A DNA stretch of 64,000 nt from Candidatus Obscuribacterales bacterium (GTDB lineage: Bacteria; Cyanobacteriota; Vampirovibrionia; Obscuribacterales; Obscuribacteraceae), in assembly GCA_019637435.1 (NCBI GenBank), contig JAHBVO010000002.1, positions 186,001 to 250,000 of the forward strand, read 5' to 3'. The position numbers and the translations under genes are program-made. Shown here piece after piece: positions 7,055-16,029 of the stretch; position 1 is the first letter of the stretch; every line of letters begins with the position of its first letter. The notes under the pieces were generated by a model. The model ran no database searches, was not told where the DNA came from, and saw only the letters and a list, made by a program, of their open reading frames with translations.

Positions 7055-9199
7055 TCACTGGGGCTGTATCATCTCTAAGTAATCTTCTACATTGTCACCG
7101 TTTTTGGGTTTGTTGCCCGGCGTCATAAACATGCAGCCTTGCCAACGTTTGCGGAGTTCATCGATTGCTTCTTCCGGCGCGTCGATCGAAAGTATATAAA
7201 TTTTGCGCATGTTTTTTAGCTTGTATAAATGAGCGATTCCCTCCGCCGAACACTTAACTTCGCCTATGTATAGATACTTTAGTTCGGGAAGATCTCCAAA
7301 AACTTTCATCTGCGCATCGCCGATAAGCACTCCCGGTATTTCTATGAATGACAGTCTTTTGCATTTCTCCAGACAAGCAAGATCCTCAGGTTGTGTGTTA
7401 GTTGCGCCAAATCCGATAAGCTGAAGATTTGGAAGTGCATCCGTAATTGCTTTCAGAGTTTTGCCCGTCAATTTTTCGCAGCGATTCAAGCGGACATCGA
7501 TCAGATTCGGCAGCGTGAATAGTGGCTCTATTCCCGCGTCTGTGAGGTCGGCTCCATCAAGTTGAACTGTGACGAGGTTGGTGCAATTTGTCAAACAAGA
7601 TGCGCCTTTGTCTGTGACTTTCGATTTCTTATCACGCGCAACAAGAACAAGAAGAGATTTGATTCTCGAAACCTCTTCCATCATCTCATCATTCAAGTTT
7701 CGATTGGTATCGAGGCCCAGTTCCATTAACTTTGGCAGGCGAGATAGCAGGCGCATTTCTTTCGCGCTCACATTCGTACTTGCCAGAGTCACTGCGTGCA
7801 AATTGTTCAAGCTCGCGAGAGTCTCGTACCCGATAGGTTGTAGGTTTGTGTAATTCAGCTCCAGGCAGAGGTTTGGAATATGGGCCAGATATTTGAGGCC
7901 CTCTCCGGTTATATTGGAGGCAAAGCTCAAATTGATGTTGGATGTGGGAAGGGCTTGACCGTCGAAAACTTCCAGATCTGCATCTGTTAAACTGCCGGCG
8001 TCTTTTGCCGCAAGTTGGTCCCAGTCCAGATGACTCATGAATACAGCGTTTTCGAAACGAAACAAGCGGTCAAGTTTCTCCGCTTTTGTTTCCACCTTTA
8101 TCGTCTCCGCAGGTTTTCCCTCCAGCAATTGATAAGTTATTAAACCAAGAGCTGATACTACCAGCAGTGCCCCTATCACTACAGGAAGAATGAGTTTGGA
8201 ACGCCTCCGTCGCTTAACCGGTGTGTGGGCGATTCGGACTAGCGGGGTTTGTCCGGCTGCAGGCTGCGCCATACGCTGGCGTTGAATCTCAAGCAAAGCT
8301 TCTTTTACTTCTTTGATAGACTGAAACCGCTCAGTCGGATCTTTCTCCAGCATTTGATCGAGCAAGGGTTGAAGCAGAGGATCGAAATGCAGATGTGGTG
8401 CGGCGTCTGTGAGTCGCGGAGGATTATCTTCAATGTGCTGACGGAGAAGTTCGAACAAATCATCCGACTCGAAAACATATTTACCGGTGATTGCTCGAAA
8501 AATGATGCACCCAAATGAGTATATGTCCGAGCGTTCATCTCCGTGTAAACCTTTAGCCTGTTCCGGACTTATGAATCGAGGCGTACCGCGTAACTTTCCG
8601 CTGGACGACCCCTGTCTGGTTTTGTCCTGCGTTTTTCGCTCCCTTGCTAAACCGAAGTCGACAACTACCGCGTTCACTCCGTCGGTTCCAAAGTTTTGGA
8701 TGATTATGTTTGATGTTTTCAAATCTCTGTGCGCAATTTTCTTGCTGTGCGAATGAATCATTCCTTCGCATATTTGCAAAAAAATTGGTAGAGCGGTATC
8801 GAATTTGAGAGGACCGTGCTCTTCGATCAGGTCCTCGAACTCAACTCCTTCCACGAAATCCATGATCAAATAAGCATGGTTTTTCGACGTTATACCAAAG
8901 TTCAGCGTTGCCACGAGATTTCGATGATCGAGCTTGCAGGCGGTTTTTGCTTCGTGCTGAAAATTCATGAGTCGATGCTCGTCAGCGTTCGACAATAGTT
9001 TAATAGCAACGCGTTTATCGAGATTTCGATCCAGAGCGCTAAACACTGAGCTGGTCGCGCCACTCGAAATATATTCTATGTTTGCGAAGCGCCCTGCTCC
9101 AAGCGCATCGAGCACATCCTGCGGCAATTCACGTTGGTTGAAAACTTCTTCTGTCTCTGAAGCTCTCGATTCGATATCTGAATTTGGATCCGCGTTCAT
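7055..9199 (-). CDS. transmembrane Ser/Thr protein kinase with C-terminal leucine-rich repeats (copy 2)
   Basis: A 714-residue paralogue of the neighbouring kinase, same architecture: polar N-terminus of ~40 residues, kinase domain about 41-305 (K67 in VAIK, HRDLKTSN at 157, DFG at 181-183, ISPEQ), basic stretch KRRRRSK, transmembrane segment 336-358, then leucine-rich repeats to about 690. The Gly-rich loop is again SSGATSSVF. Its ATG overlaps the stop of the nucleoside hydrolase gene by four bases (ATGA), so the two are cotranscribed and probably translationally coupled. The ligand read by the repeats is unknown. Confidence 0.93.
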   Translation of the reverse strand: MNADPNSDIESRASETEEVFNQRELPQDVLDALGAGRFANIEYISSGATSSVFSALDRNLDKRVAIKLLSNADEHRLMNFQHEAKTACKLDHRNLVATLNFGITSKNHAYLIMDFVEGVEFEDLIEEHGPLKFDTALPIFLQICEGMIHSHSKKIAHRDLKTSNIIIQNFGTDGVNAVVVDFGLARERKTQDKTRQGSSSGKLRGTPRFISPEQAKGLHGDERSDIYSFGCIIFRAITGKYVFESDDLFELLRQHIEDNPPRLTDAAPHLHFDPLLQPLLDQMLEKDPTERFQSIKEVKEALLEIQRQRMAQPAAGQTPLVRIAHTPVKRRRRSKLILPVVIGALLVVSALGLITYQLLEGKPAETIKVETKAEKLDRLFRFENAVFMSHLDWDQLAAKDAGSLTDADLEVFDGQALPTSNINLSFASNITGEGLKYLAHIPNLCLELNYTNLQPIGYETLASLNNLHAVTLASTNVSAKEMRLLSRLPKLMELGLDTNRNLNDEMMEEVSRIKSLLVLVARDKKSKVTDKGASCLTNCTNLVTVQLDGADLTDAGIEPLFTLPNLIDVRLNRCEKLTGKTLKAITDALPNLQLIGFGATNTQPEDLACLEKCKRLSFIEIPGVLIGDAQMKVFGDLPELKYLYIGEVKCSAEGIAHLYKLKNMRKIYILSIDAPEEAIDELRKRWQGCMFMTPGNKPKNGDNVEDYLEMIQPQ

Positions 9200-10122
9200 C
9201 TCATTGCGAGAATAGAAAGGAGCAATTCTTCAAATGCGTTTTTATCGAGCTGTGATGCCACCTGAACCTTCCGCCCGCCGAAGAGAGTTGTGAAAGTTCT
9301 GCCCTGACTTTTGCCGCTGACGTTTGTGTCCAGCCGCATATCTTTGAATTTGAACAGGCTCGGCTCGATTGCTGCAGCAGCGGTTATGGTATCCCAGAAG
9401 TAGTATTCAAAGCCCTTAACCAGCGACCAGAGTTTCGTCGCCAGTTTTGATGCTTTCGACTTTTCAGCTTGAATCTCAAGCTTTTGCAAAAACTCTTTTG
9501 TGACCGGCAGCTGATTAGTCAAATCAAGCGTTATAAGTTTAATTGGAATTTTGGTATCTAGAATGGCTTTGAAAGCGCCCGGATCCGCGTAGAGATTCCA
9601 TTCAGCGCTGCCATCGTGCCCCTCTTCCTCAACATTGCCTGGTACGTTGATGGCACCACCCATGATGACCATCTCTTTGACCTTCTGGGTTAGATCCGGT
9701 TGTTCAGCAAACACTTTGGCGACGTTTGTGAGTGGACCCGTGGTGACAATAGTCATCGGGACTTTGGTGTTAGCCAGACAGTCCGCAAATACTGCTTCGC
9801 AACGCCGCGCGCGACCCGCCTGGTAAGGTTCCTTCAAATAATTTTCGCCGAACAGAGGCAACTCGTTGATGATGTGGCTTTCCCTTCTCCAGTTGTCAGG
9901 GAATGGATTCGGCATTTCGTCCGGAGTCATGGCTATCTCGGCGCCTTCAAGATCGAGATAGGTTCCAATCTTCAGCATGACCTCCAGTCCCTGCTCGGCG
10001 AAGCAGTCGCCGTTTGTCACGCCGATAGCCTGCAATTCGATTTCCGGCGCGAGCCAGAGCAGAATTGTGCTTATCAGATCATCTACGTGACCGTCGTGGT
10101 CGTGAAGGACAGGCTGACCCAT
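9196..10122 (-). CDS. nucleoside hydrolase, resembling purine-specific (IAG-type) enzymes
   Basis: Inosine-uridine nucleoside hydrolase family (308 residues), which cleaves the N-glycosidic bond of ribonucleosides for base salvage. The calcium/ribose-binding N-terminal signature is present as DHDGHVDD at residues 8-15 rather than the common DxDxGxDD form. The DHDG variant, together with NPFPDNWR and EWNLYADP, recalls the trypanosomal IAG-type enzyme from memory, which suggests purine nucleosides. TTGPLTNVA and IMGGA are family motifs. No signal peptide, so cytoplasmic. It is the first gene of a two-gene unit with the LRR kinase that follows. Substrate preference is inference. Confidence 0.88.
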   Translation of the reverse strand: MGQPVLHDHDGHVDDLISTILLWLAPEIELQAIGVTNGDCFAEQGLEVMLKIGTYLDLEGAEIAMTPDEMPNPFPDNWRRESHIINELPLFGENYLKEPYQAGRARRCEAVFADCLANTKVPMTIVTTGPLTNVAKVFAEQPDLTQKVKEMVIMGGAINVPGNVEEEGHDGSAEWNLYADPGAFKAILDTKIPIKLITLDLTNQLPVTKEFLQKLEIQAEKSKASKLATKLWSLVKGFEYYFWDTITAAAAIEPSLFKFKDMRLDTNVSGKSQGRTFTTLFGGRKVQVASQLDKNAFEELLLSILAMR

Positions 10123-10224
10123 CGAGGCTGACGCTCTCTAGTGTTTTGTTATCCGGGAAACCAGAGACTCAGTTTACTGCGCCTAAGGTCATCCTTGCAT
10201 TAGCACATGAAAAATCTTTGAGGT

Positions 10225-12048
10225 TTATAACAGCGAAAAGTCATCACTGTGTTTTTTGCTCGCTGTATTGACGATTTTGAGCCCAGGACGCGCTTCCTGA
10301 AGCGCTTGTATAGCTTTGTTGGTGATTTTAGGGCAGCCGTCAATTTTGAGGTCGAGCAGGCGGGGCATTCGCTCTATGTGCTTAAGGGTGAGGTCCGTGA
10401 TCTCTTGGTTTCGCGAAAGCGTCAGAGAGTCAACGTTTAGTGCCAGAATCGGCTTGATTGATTCGTCGTTTAACTCGCTGTATGAGACGTTGAGGTCTCT
10501 AAGACTCGGCAGATTCTTCAACTTCTTGTAACCCTCTACCCCGACCGGGGTATAGGACAAGTCCAGCCGCTGAAGATGGGGGGCGAATTTTTGAACTGAG
10601 TCGATAGATTCATGTGTCAACGTTCTGCATCCAGCCAATCCTAAAGATGTGAGATTGGGGAGCTCGGAAATTTGCGCGACTCCTTTGTCCGTAATCCAGG
10701 AATAGCTGATATCCAGGTTTTTGAGTTTTTTCAGATCGCCGAGGAAGTGAAGGTGCTCGTCCTTTATCTTTGATTCCGGCATTTCGAGTTTTTCTAGCGG
10801 CTCCTCTTTTAGATATTTCAGCCCCCAACCGTCCAATCGCATGGCATACAACCGCACGGAACGCACGTTTTTGCCGCGCAAATCTTTGAAATATTTGTCT
10901 CCCATCCTGCAGTCGATGTTGGTCCATGTTGTGTCTTTGTCGTTTTTGCGACACTCCATAAACCTCCAGTCCTTCTCTTCAAAACCGTTGTAACTGTAGG
11001 ATGAGGGTTTTGTAGTGACCACAGCTTTCTCTTCATTTCTTATAGCGTTAAGAGAGAATATGCTCGTCGCCGCGACGAGAACTGCCGCCGCGAGCAGCGC
11101 TATTCGGTGCTGGCGAATAAAGGAGGATGCCTTGAATTTATTTTTCGTGTATTCCTTACCGTTATCCGGAAAAAGTAATTGTGTTTCTTCCGGCAACAGT
11201 GCAAGTAATTCGGACTTGAGTTGATAAAAGGATTGATAGCGATCGTTTTTATCCTTCGACATGGCCGTTGAAATAATCTGATCGAGGTCCTCTGAATAAT
11301 CGCCTGTATAGCCGCGTTCCGCAAGCTTTGGCACAGGGCTGTTCACATGGAGGTCGAATAACTCGATTTGGTTTTGACCTTTAAATGGCGGCGTCTTCGT
11401 CAACGTTTCAAACATCAAGCACCCGAAGGAGTAGATGTCCGTGCGATGGTCGAGTGGTTTTGATTGAAATTGTTCAGGACTCGAATAGGTCGGCGTTCCG
11501 ATGACTACACCGGTGCGTGTTAGCTTCTGATCGCTGGAAACGACCTTTGCTAGACCGAAGTCGACGATGCGAACGTTGCTGTTATCGTTGGATGCGTCAA
11601 CCAGCATCACATTACTCGGCTTCAGATCCCTGTGCATAACGCCCTGACCATGAGCATGCGCAAGTGCGTCGCAGATCTGGACAAATACTTTTATTGCCTT
11701 TTCCAGCGGCATCGGACCGTGCTCTTTCAGTGCTTGCGAAAGTGTGCCACCCTCCACCAGATCCATCACAAGAAATAAGAGGCCGTTGTCTCCTCTTCCG
11801 AAATCGAGCACTGTGACTATGTTTGGATGATGGAGTTTGCTCGCCAGTCTCGCCTCTTGCTGGAAGCGCACGGCAAGCTCTTCAATTGCATGATGGCCCG
11901 CTACAACTTTCACGGCGACCGGGCGCGCGAGTACCGAATCATAGGCGCTGAAAACGCAAGCCATACCGCCAGCTCCGATACTGCGGATGTTGCCGTATCG
12001 AAGTCCTAATGCAGCTTGAACTTGTGAGACGTCAAATGTACTCGGCAT
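10225..12048 (-). CDS. transmembrane Ser/Thr protein kinase with C-terminal leucine-rich repeats (copy 3)
   Basis: A 607-residue kinase with a canonical loop GAGGMACVF, K47 in VAVK, HRDLKPSN at 139, DFG at 163-165 and SSPEQ. Its single membrane segment is at about 315-336 and five to six leucine-rich repeats fill residues ~400-590. It is shorter and more standard than the other two copies, so it may be closest to the ancestral form. GGTGA lies four bases before the ATG. It begins 61 bases after the last suf gene on the same strand and may be reached by readthrough from that operon, which would link Fe-S supply and signalling, but this is not shown. Confidence 0.93.
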   Translation of the reverse strand: MPSTFDVSQVQAALGLRYGNIRSIGAGGMACVFSAYDSVLARPVAVKVVAGHHAIEELAVRFQQEARLASKLHHPNIVTVLDFGRGDNGLLFLVMDLVEGGTLSQALKEHGPMPLEKAIKVFVQICDALAHAHGQGVMHRDLKPSNVMLVDASNDNSNVRIVDFGLAKVVSSDQKLTRTGVVIGTPTYSSPEQFQSKPLDHRTDIYSFGCLMFETLTKTPPFKGQNQIELFDLHVNSPVPKLAERGYTGDYSEDLDQIISTAMSKDKNDRYQSFYQLKSELLALLPEETQLLFPDNGKEYTKNKFKASSFIRQHRIALLAAAVLVAATSIFSLNAIRNEEKAVVTTKPSSYSYNGFEEKDWRFMECRKNDKDTTWTNIDCRMGDKYFKDLRGKNVRSVRLYAMRLDGWGLKYLKEEPLEKLEMPESKIKDEHLHFLGDLKKLKNLDISYSWITDKGVAQISELPNLTSLGLAGCRTLTHESIDSVQKFAPHLQRLDLSYTPVGVEGYKKLKNLPSLRDLNVSYSELNDESIKPILALNVDSLTLSRNQEITDLTLKHIERMPRLLDLKIDGCPKITNKAIQALQEARPGLKIVNTASKKHSDDFSLL

Positions 12049-12109
12049 CGTTCACCGAACTGTGGATGGTTTATTTATTCCACAATTCAAGTTGAGCGAA
12101 AACGGGCGC

Positions 12110-12418
12110 CTAGATTATGCCGAGCTGCATTTGAACTTCTTCGCTCGACATTGTTCTCGGGTCCCAGCGAGGACTCCAGACCAACTCGATCTTCGCTTCG
12201 TTGACCCAGGGGAGTTTTTTCACAGCTTGATGCGCTTGACCCTGTATGACGGCTCCAAGTGGGCATGCCGGGCTGGTCAAGGTCATTTTGACTGTCACGT
12301 TGGAATCTTCGACCTTGATGTCGTAAATCAAGCCGAGGTCGACGATACTCATGTTGAGTTCCGGATCGACAACAGTTCTTAAGTTTTCTCTGACTACATC
12401 TTCTTGAAGCGTCGACAT
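12110..12418 (-). CDS. sufT: SufT-like MIP18/DUF59 Fe-S maturation protein
   Basis: A 102-residue MIP18-family (DUF59) protein. The conserved DPEL at residues 18-21, VDLGLIYD, and the hallmark TSPACPL with its single conserved cysteine are visible. Family members such as SufT assist Fe-S cluster maturation or delivery and are often the last gene of suf operons, as here. Stand-alone length is normal. It follows sufU by 56 bases. Confidence 0.88.
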   Translation of the reverse strand: MSTLQEDVVRENLRTVVDPELNMSIVDLGLIYDIKVEDSNVTVKMTLTSPACPLGAVIQGQAHQAVKKLPWVNEAKIELVWSPRWDPRTMSSEEVQMQLGII

Positions 12419-12474
12419 CTTTCCTCTCCTGAAACGAATTGCGTCTTTCTCGTTTTTCTATTGCCGAGGAAACT

Positions 12475-12927
12475 CTAGCGTTTTCCTTCGACGGTTTCGA
12501 TTCCTTCGATCAGCGTGTTCCACGGAAGCAACGCGCACTTGATTCGAACCGGGTATTTTTTTACGCCCTGGAGCGCTTCCAGATCCTCGAGGTCTTCCGG
12601 AAGATCAAGTTCTACAGTATCGTTTCCTTTCGCAAGCATCATCTCTTTGAATGTGCCGATGATTTTGTTCGCTTCATCGATACTTTTTCCAAGCACAGCT
12701 TCAGTCATCATGGAACCAGATGCGGTATTAATCGAGCAACCTTTCGCTTCCAATTTCACATCTTTGATCTTTCCATCTTCCATGCTCAGGTAGAGTGTGA
12801 GCTCATCACCGCAAAGCGGGTTGACACCCTCGATTTTCGCATCCGGTGATTCGATCGTTCCGTGATTACGAGGGTTGTGATAATGGTCGAGAATTGTTTC
12901 CCGATAAAGCTCATCTGCTAATGACAT
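12475..12927 (-). CDS. sufU: SufU, zinc-dependent sulfur acceptor for SufS
   Basis: A 150-residue NifU-N/SufU family protein. It has the metal ligands C39 and D41 (PLCGD), C64 (GCSINTASGSMMT) and C131 (RIKCALLPW), plus the ~18-residue insertion between the last two regions that marks SufU rather than IscU. SufU takes persulfide from SufS and passes it to SufBCD. The start overlaps the sufS stop by 17 bases, indicating tight coupling. Confidence 0.95.
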   Translation of the reverse strand: MSLADELYRETILDHYHNPRNHGTIESPDAKIEGVNPLCGDELTLYLSMEDGKIKDVKLEAKGCSINTASGSMMTEAVLGKSIDEANKIIGTFKEMMLAKGNDTVELDLPEDLEDLEALQGVKKYPVRIKCALLPWNTLIEGIETVEGKR

Positions 12928-14197
12928 GACCGAAAATTCTTTTTGCCTCCACTAACGCGTTGATAAATGCATCAACGTCATCCTTTGTGTTGTATATGTA
13001 GAAACTGGCTCTGGCTGTGCCGCTCACGCCCAGGTCGTTCATCAGCGGTTGGCAGCAGTGGTGACCTGCTCTGATGGCGACGGCCGACTCATTAAGCAAC
13101 TGACCTAAATCATGAGGGTGAATGTCGTTAAACGTGAAGGAAAGAACGCCGCCCTTGAGCGACGCGTCTGTTGGTCCATAAACCTTTACGCCATCGAGTT
13201 CGTGAATGCGTTTCATCGCATAGGACGTCAGTTCAATTTCGTGCTGGCGAACGTTATCCATTCCGATCGCATTCAAATAATCAATTGCGGCACCAGCTGC
13301 GATGACATCAGCGATATTAGGAGTTCCAGCTTCGAACTTCCAGGGAAGCTCGTTGAACTTGGTTCTGTCGCGATGCACGGATGCAATCATGTCGCCGCCG
13401 AACATCCAGGGAGGCATTTTTTCAAGCAACTCTTCTCTGCCGTATAGAACACCAACGCCTGTTGGACCGAGCATTTTGTGAAAAGAGAAAGCTAGAAAAT
13501 CCACATCGAGATCTTTCACGGAGGTGGCGAGGTGAGGCACGCCTTGAGCGCCATCGAGGAGAACGACCGCGCCGTTGCTGTGAGCGAGTTGCACGATCTC
13601 TTTGACCGGCGTTATTGAACCCAGTACGTTCGACATTTGCGAGATCGCGACAATCTTAGTCTTCGGTCCAATCACTTCCGCCGCATGCTTCAAGTCAATG
13701 CGTCCGTCTTCGGTAAGTTCGATAAAGCGCAGCGTGGCGCCTTTCTCAAGGGCTAGTTGTTGCCAGGGAACGAAATTCGAATGGTGTTCGAGCGCTGAAA
13801 TAACGATCTCATCACCGGTATTGACATTAGTTCGGCCCCAGCTGTTTACGACCAGGTTAATCGCTTCGGTCGCGCCACGAGTGAAGATAATCTGGCGTTC
13901 AGATCCCGCTTCAATAAAGTCGCGAATCTTCTCTCTGGTTTCTTCGTAAGCGCAGGTCGCCTCTTCGCTCAACGTATGCAACCCGCGGTGAATGTTTGCG
14001 TTGTAGTATTCGTAGTAGTGTGTCAGTGCTTTGATGACCTGCACCGGCTTTTGAGATGTTGCTGCGTTATCGAGGTAGACGAGTCTTTTACCGTTCAACT
14101 CGCGGCTCAAAATTGGAAAATCGCTGATTATCTTTGCTTGATCGAACATGGTTACCGATTTTTCTGCTACTAACTCACTTTTTACAGATGGTGTCAT
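12911..14197 (-). CDS. sufS: group II cysteine desulfurase SufS
   Basis: A PLP enzyme that takes sulfur from cysteine as an enzyme-bound persulfide for Fe-S assembly. The PLP lysine is K241 in FSFHKMLGPTGVG and the persulfide cysteine is C381 in RAGHHCCQPLM. The short active-site loop and RAGHHC motif place it in the SufS/CsdA group rather than IscS/NifS. The first ATG has no clear ribosome binding site. A second in-frame ATG at 14147-14149 (MFDQAKIISDFPIL) gives the more usual N-terminus, so the first 16 residues may not be made. It lies between the Rieske ferredoxin and sufU. Confidence 0.96.
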   Translation of the reverse strand: MTPSVKSELVAEKSVTMFDQAKIISDFPILSRELNGKRLVYLDNAATSQKPVQVIKALTHYYEYYNANIHRGLHTLSEEATCAYEETREKIRDFIEAGSERQIIFTRGATEAINLVVNSWGRTNVNTGDEIVISALEHHSNFVPWQQLALEKGATLRFIELTEDGRIDLKHAAEVIGPKTKIVAISQMSNVLGSITPVKEIVQLAHSNGAVVLLDGAQGVPHLATSVKDLDVDFLAFSFHKMLGPTGVGVLYGREELLEKMPPWMFGGDMIASVHRDRTKFNELPWKFEAGTPNIADVIAAGAAIDYLNAIGMDNVRQHEIELTSYAMKRIHELDGVKVYGPTDASLKGGVLSFTFNDIHPHDLGQLLNESAVAIRAGHHCCQPLMNDLGVSGTARASFYIYNTKDDVDAFINALVEAKRIFGHVISR

Positions 14198-14274
14198 ATG
14201 TGGTTACCCGATTTTTCGTAAGTCCTTCTGATTGCCGCGTGAGGATTTTGAATTAAACTTCTCTGTTCGTTTCC

Positions 14275-14589
14275 CTATTCATCCGCTCCGACGAAAACAT
14301 CCTGGTCTCGCGTTTCGACCTTGAATGTCTCAATTGGTTTAACCGCTGGAAGACATAGCGCTTTGCCGTTGGTGACATCGAATCTCGCGCCATGAAGAGG
14401 GCAGGTGACTTCTTTGCCGTTCAATTCGCCGTCGCTCAACAATGCATAATCGTGTGAACACACGTCGGATACCGCATAGAGTGAGCCTTCGACGTTGCAA
14501 ATCAGGACTTGCTCCCCGTCTATTTCAACGGCTTTCATTTGACCCGCTGGAATTTCACTGAGGCTGGCAACTTTTTGAAGGTCGCTCAT
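14275..14589 (-). CDS. Rieske [2Fe-2S] ferredoxin in the suf operon
   Basis: A 104-residue soluble Rieske-type ferredoxin with the two cluster-binding motifs C44-x-H46 (DVCSHD) and C63-x2-H66 (TCPLHGARFD). It lacks a membrane anchor or signal peptide. Similar proteins serve as electron carriers for ring-hydroxylating dioxygenases, but no oxygenase gene is nearby. Its position inside the suf operon suggests electron supply to cluster assembly. The ATG overlaps the sufD stop by four bases. Confidence 0.93.
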   Translation of the reverse strand: MSDLQKVASLSEIPAGQMKAVEIDGEQVLICNVEGSLYAVSDVCSHDYALLSDGELNGKEVTCPLHGARFDVTNGKALCLPAVKPIETFKVETRDQDVFVGADE

Positions 14590-15986
14590 GAGAGTGTACC
14601 TGACAATTCCTTCTGCGTTTCTACCGCGTGAATTTTGTCACCGATCAAATCTTCGATCCACTGTGCCGCGCCTTCAATCTTCAAAGAAGACAGCAGCGAC
14701 GCAAAGAAACCAGTGACTATGAACTCCTCGGCTTCTTTTTCGGACAAGCCGCGCGTCATCAGGTAGAACAACTGATTTTTATCGACTGGTCCAACGGTCG
14801 CGCCATGCGAACATTTGACGTCATCGGTAAGAATTTCCAAACGCGGAATCGATTCCGCTTTTGCGGTTTCGCTCAGCAAAAGGTTTTTATTCGATTGGAA
14901 CGCATCCGTTCTCGATGCTGTGAGCGCGACTTTGATGTTGCCCTGATAGCTGGAAACAGCATTGCCCTTCAACGCGACTCGGAAGTTGATATCGGATTTG
15001 GTATCGGGAGAGTCGTGGTTCTGAACCGTGTTGAAATAGAAATGCTCGTCCTTATCGCCGAGAACAATTCCGCGAACGTCGCTTGTGGCGCCGCGATCTC
15101 TGAGCTCGGTCACGATGTCAGACTTTAATTGACCGCCGCCGAGTGCTGCGGTGAAGGAGTAGACGAACGCATCCTTCGCCACCAGGTTGTTGTTTCTTGA
15201 AACGGAGAATACTTGCCTGCCGAGGTTATACAGTTCCAAATAATGTATCGACGCCGACTGTTTCGCGGCGACATCCACGATTGCGCTTGTGAAAACCCAC
15301 TCGCGTTTTGCGCGCGCTTTCGGCTTCGCGTCTGGGCTCGGACCTGCTGAAGGACCACCTTCGAATACGTTTACGACTTTGACCGAAGCGTTTTCGTCAG
15401 CGACGACGATAACGCGCGGGAAGATCGCCTGACCGACTTGAGCGTCTTCGGCGATCGAATTGACGATTACGAATGGGGCTTCTACTGTTACGTTTTTCGG
15501 TACGAAGAGGAACGCGCCACTTGTGAAGAATGCCGAGTTCATCAAAGAAAGTTTGCCGATTTCACGGTGAGTCCCGTTCTCCAAATACTCTTTGATCAAG
15601 TCACCATGCTTGGCGACCGCGTCTTCGAAGGTAGTGAAAATCACACCCTTCTTCGCTACCTCATCATCGATATGCAGTTCAGAACGCATACCATTGACGA
15701 TTGAAACTACGCCGGAGACGTTAGTGAGAATTTTGTCGTAGTCCGCTTTGACATTTTGCTTGGCTTTGGAAGAGCCGCCGCAGAACTGGCTGATTGCCGT
15801 CAGGTCGACGGTTTCAACTAAGGTTTTGCGCCAATCGTCTAAACGAATGTTCGGTTGATCTGCTTCGAAAAAGGCTTCGAAAGCTGACATTCGCAGTTTT
15901 TCAAGCCAATCCGGTTCGCCTCGTTTTTTCGTGAGGCTATCTACATCTGCACGGGTGATCGTGCTCAAAGCTCTGGACTCTGACAT
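14586..15986 (-). CDS. sufD: SufD subunit of the SufBCD scaffold
   Basis: SufBD family, 466 residues. It starts at the ATG at 15984-15986 (MSESRALSTITRADV), preceded by GAAGGGAAA; the frame is open further upstream but without a ribosome binding site. It forms SufBC2D, which builds Fe-S clusters. The C-terminal core KCSHGATVGPVDKNQLFYL contains the conserved histidine of SufD. The region around residue 210 has a short Pro/Ala/Lys insertion (GGPSAGPSPDAKPKARAKRE). Confidence 0.94.
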   Translation of the reverse strand: MSESRALSTITRADVDSLTKKRGEPDWLEKLRMSAFEAFFEADQPNIRLDDWRKTLVETVDLTAISQFCGGSSKAKQNVKADYDKILTNVSGVVSIVNGMRSELHIDDEVAKKGVIFTTFEDAVAKHGDLIKEYLENGTHREIGKLSLMNSAFFTSGAFLFVPKNVTVEAPFVIVNSIAEDAQVGQAIFPRVIVVADENASVKVVNVFEGGPSAGPSPDAKPKARAKREWVFTSAIVDVAAKQSASIHYLELYNLGRQVFSVSRNNNLVAKDAFVYSFTAALGGGQLKSDIVTELRDRGATSDVRGIVLGDKDEHFYFNTVQNHDSPDTKSDINFRVALKGNAVSSYQGNIKVALTASRTDAFQSNKNLLLSETAKAESIPRLEILTDDVKCSHGATVGPVDKNQLFYLMTRGLSEKEAEEFIVTGFFASLLSSLKIEGAAQWIEDLIGDKIHAVETQKELSGTLS

Positions 15987-16029
15987 TTTCCCTTCTTTCC
16001 GTTTCCCCATACTCCGTCGGGCTATAAAA

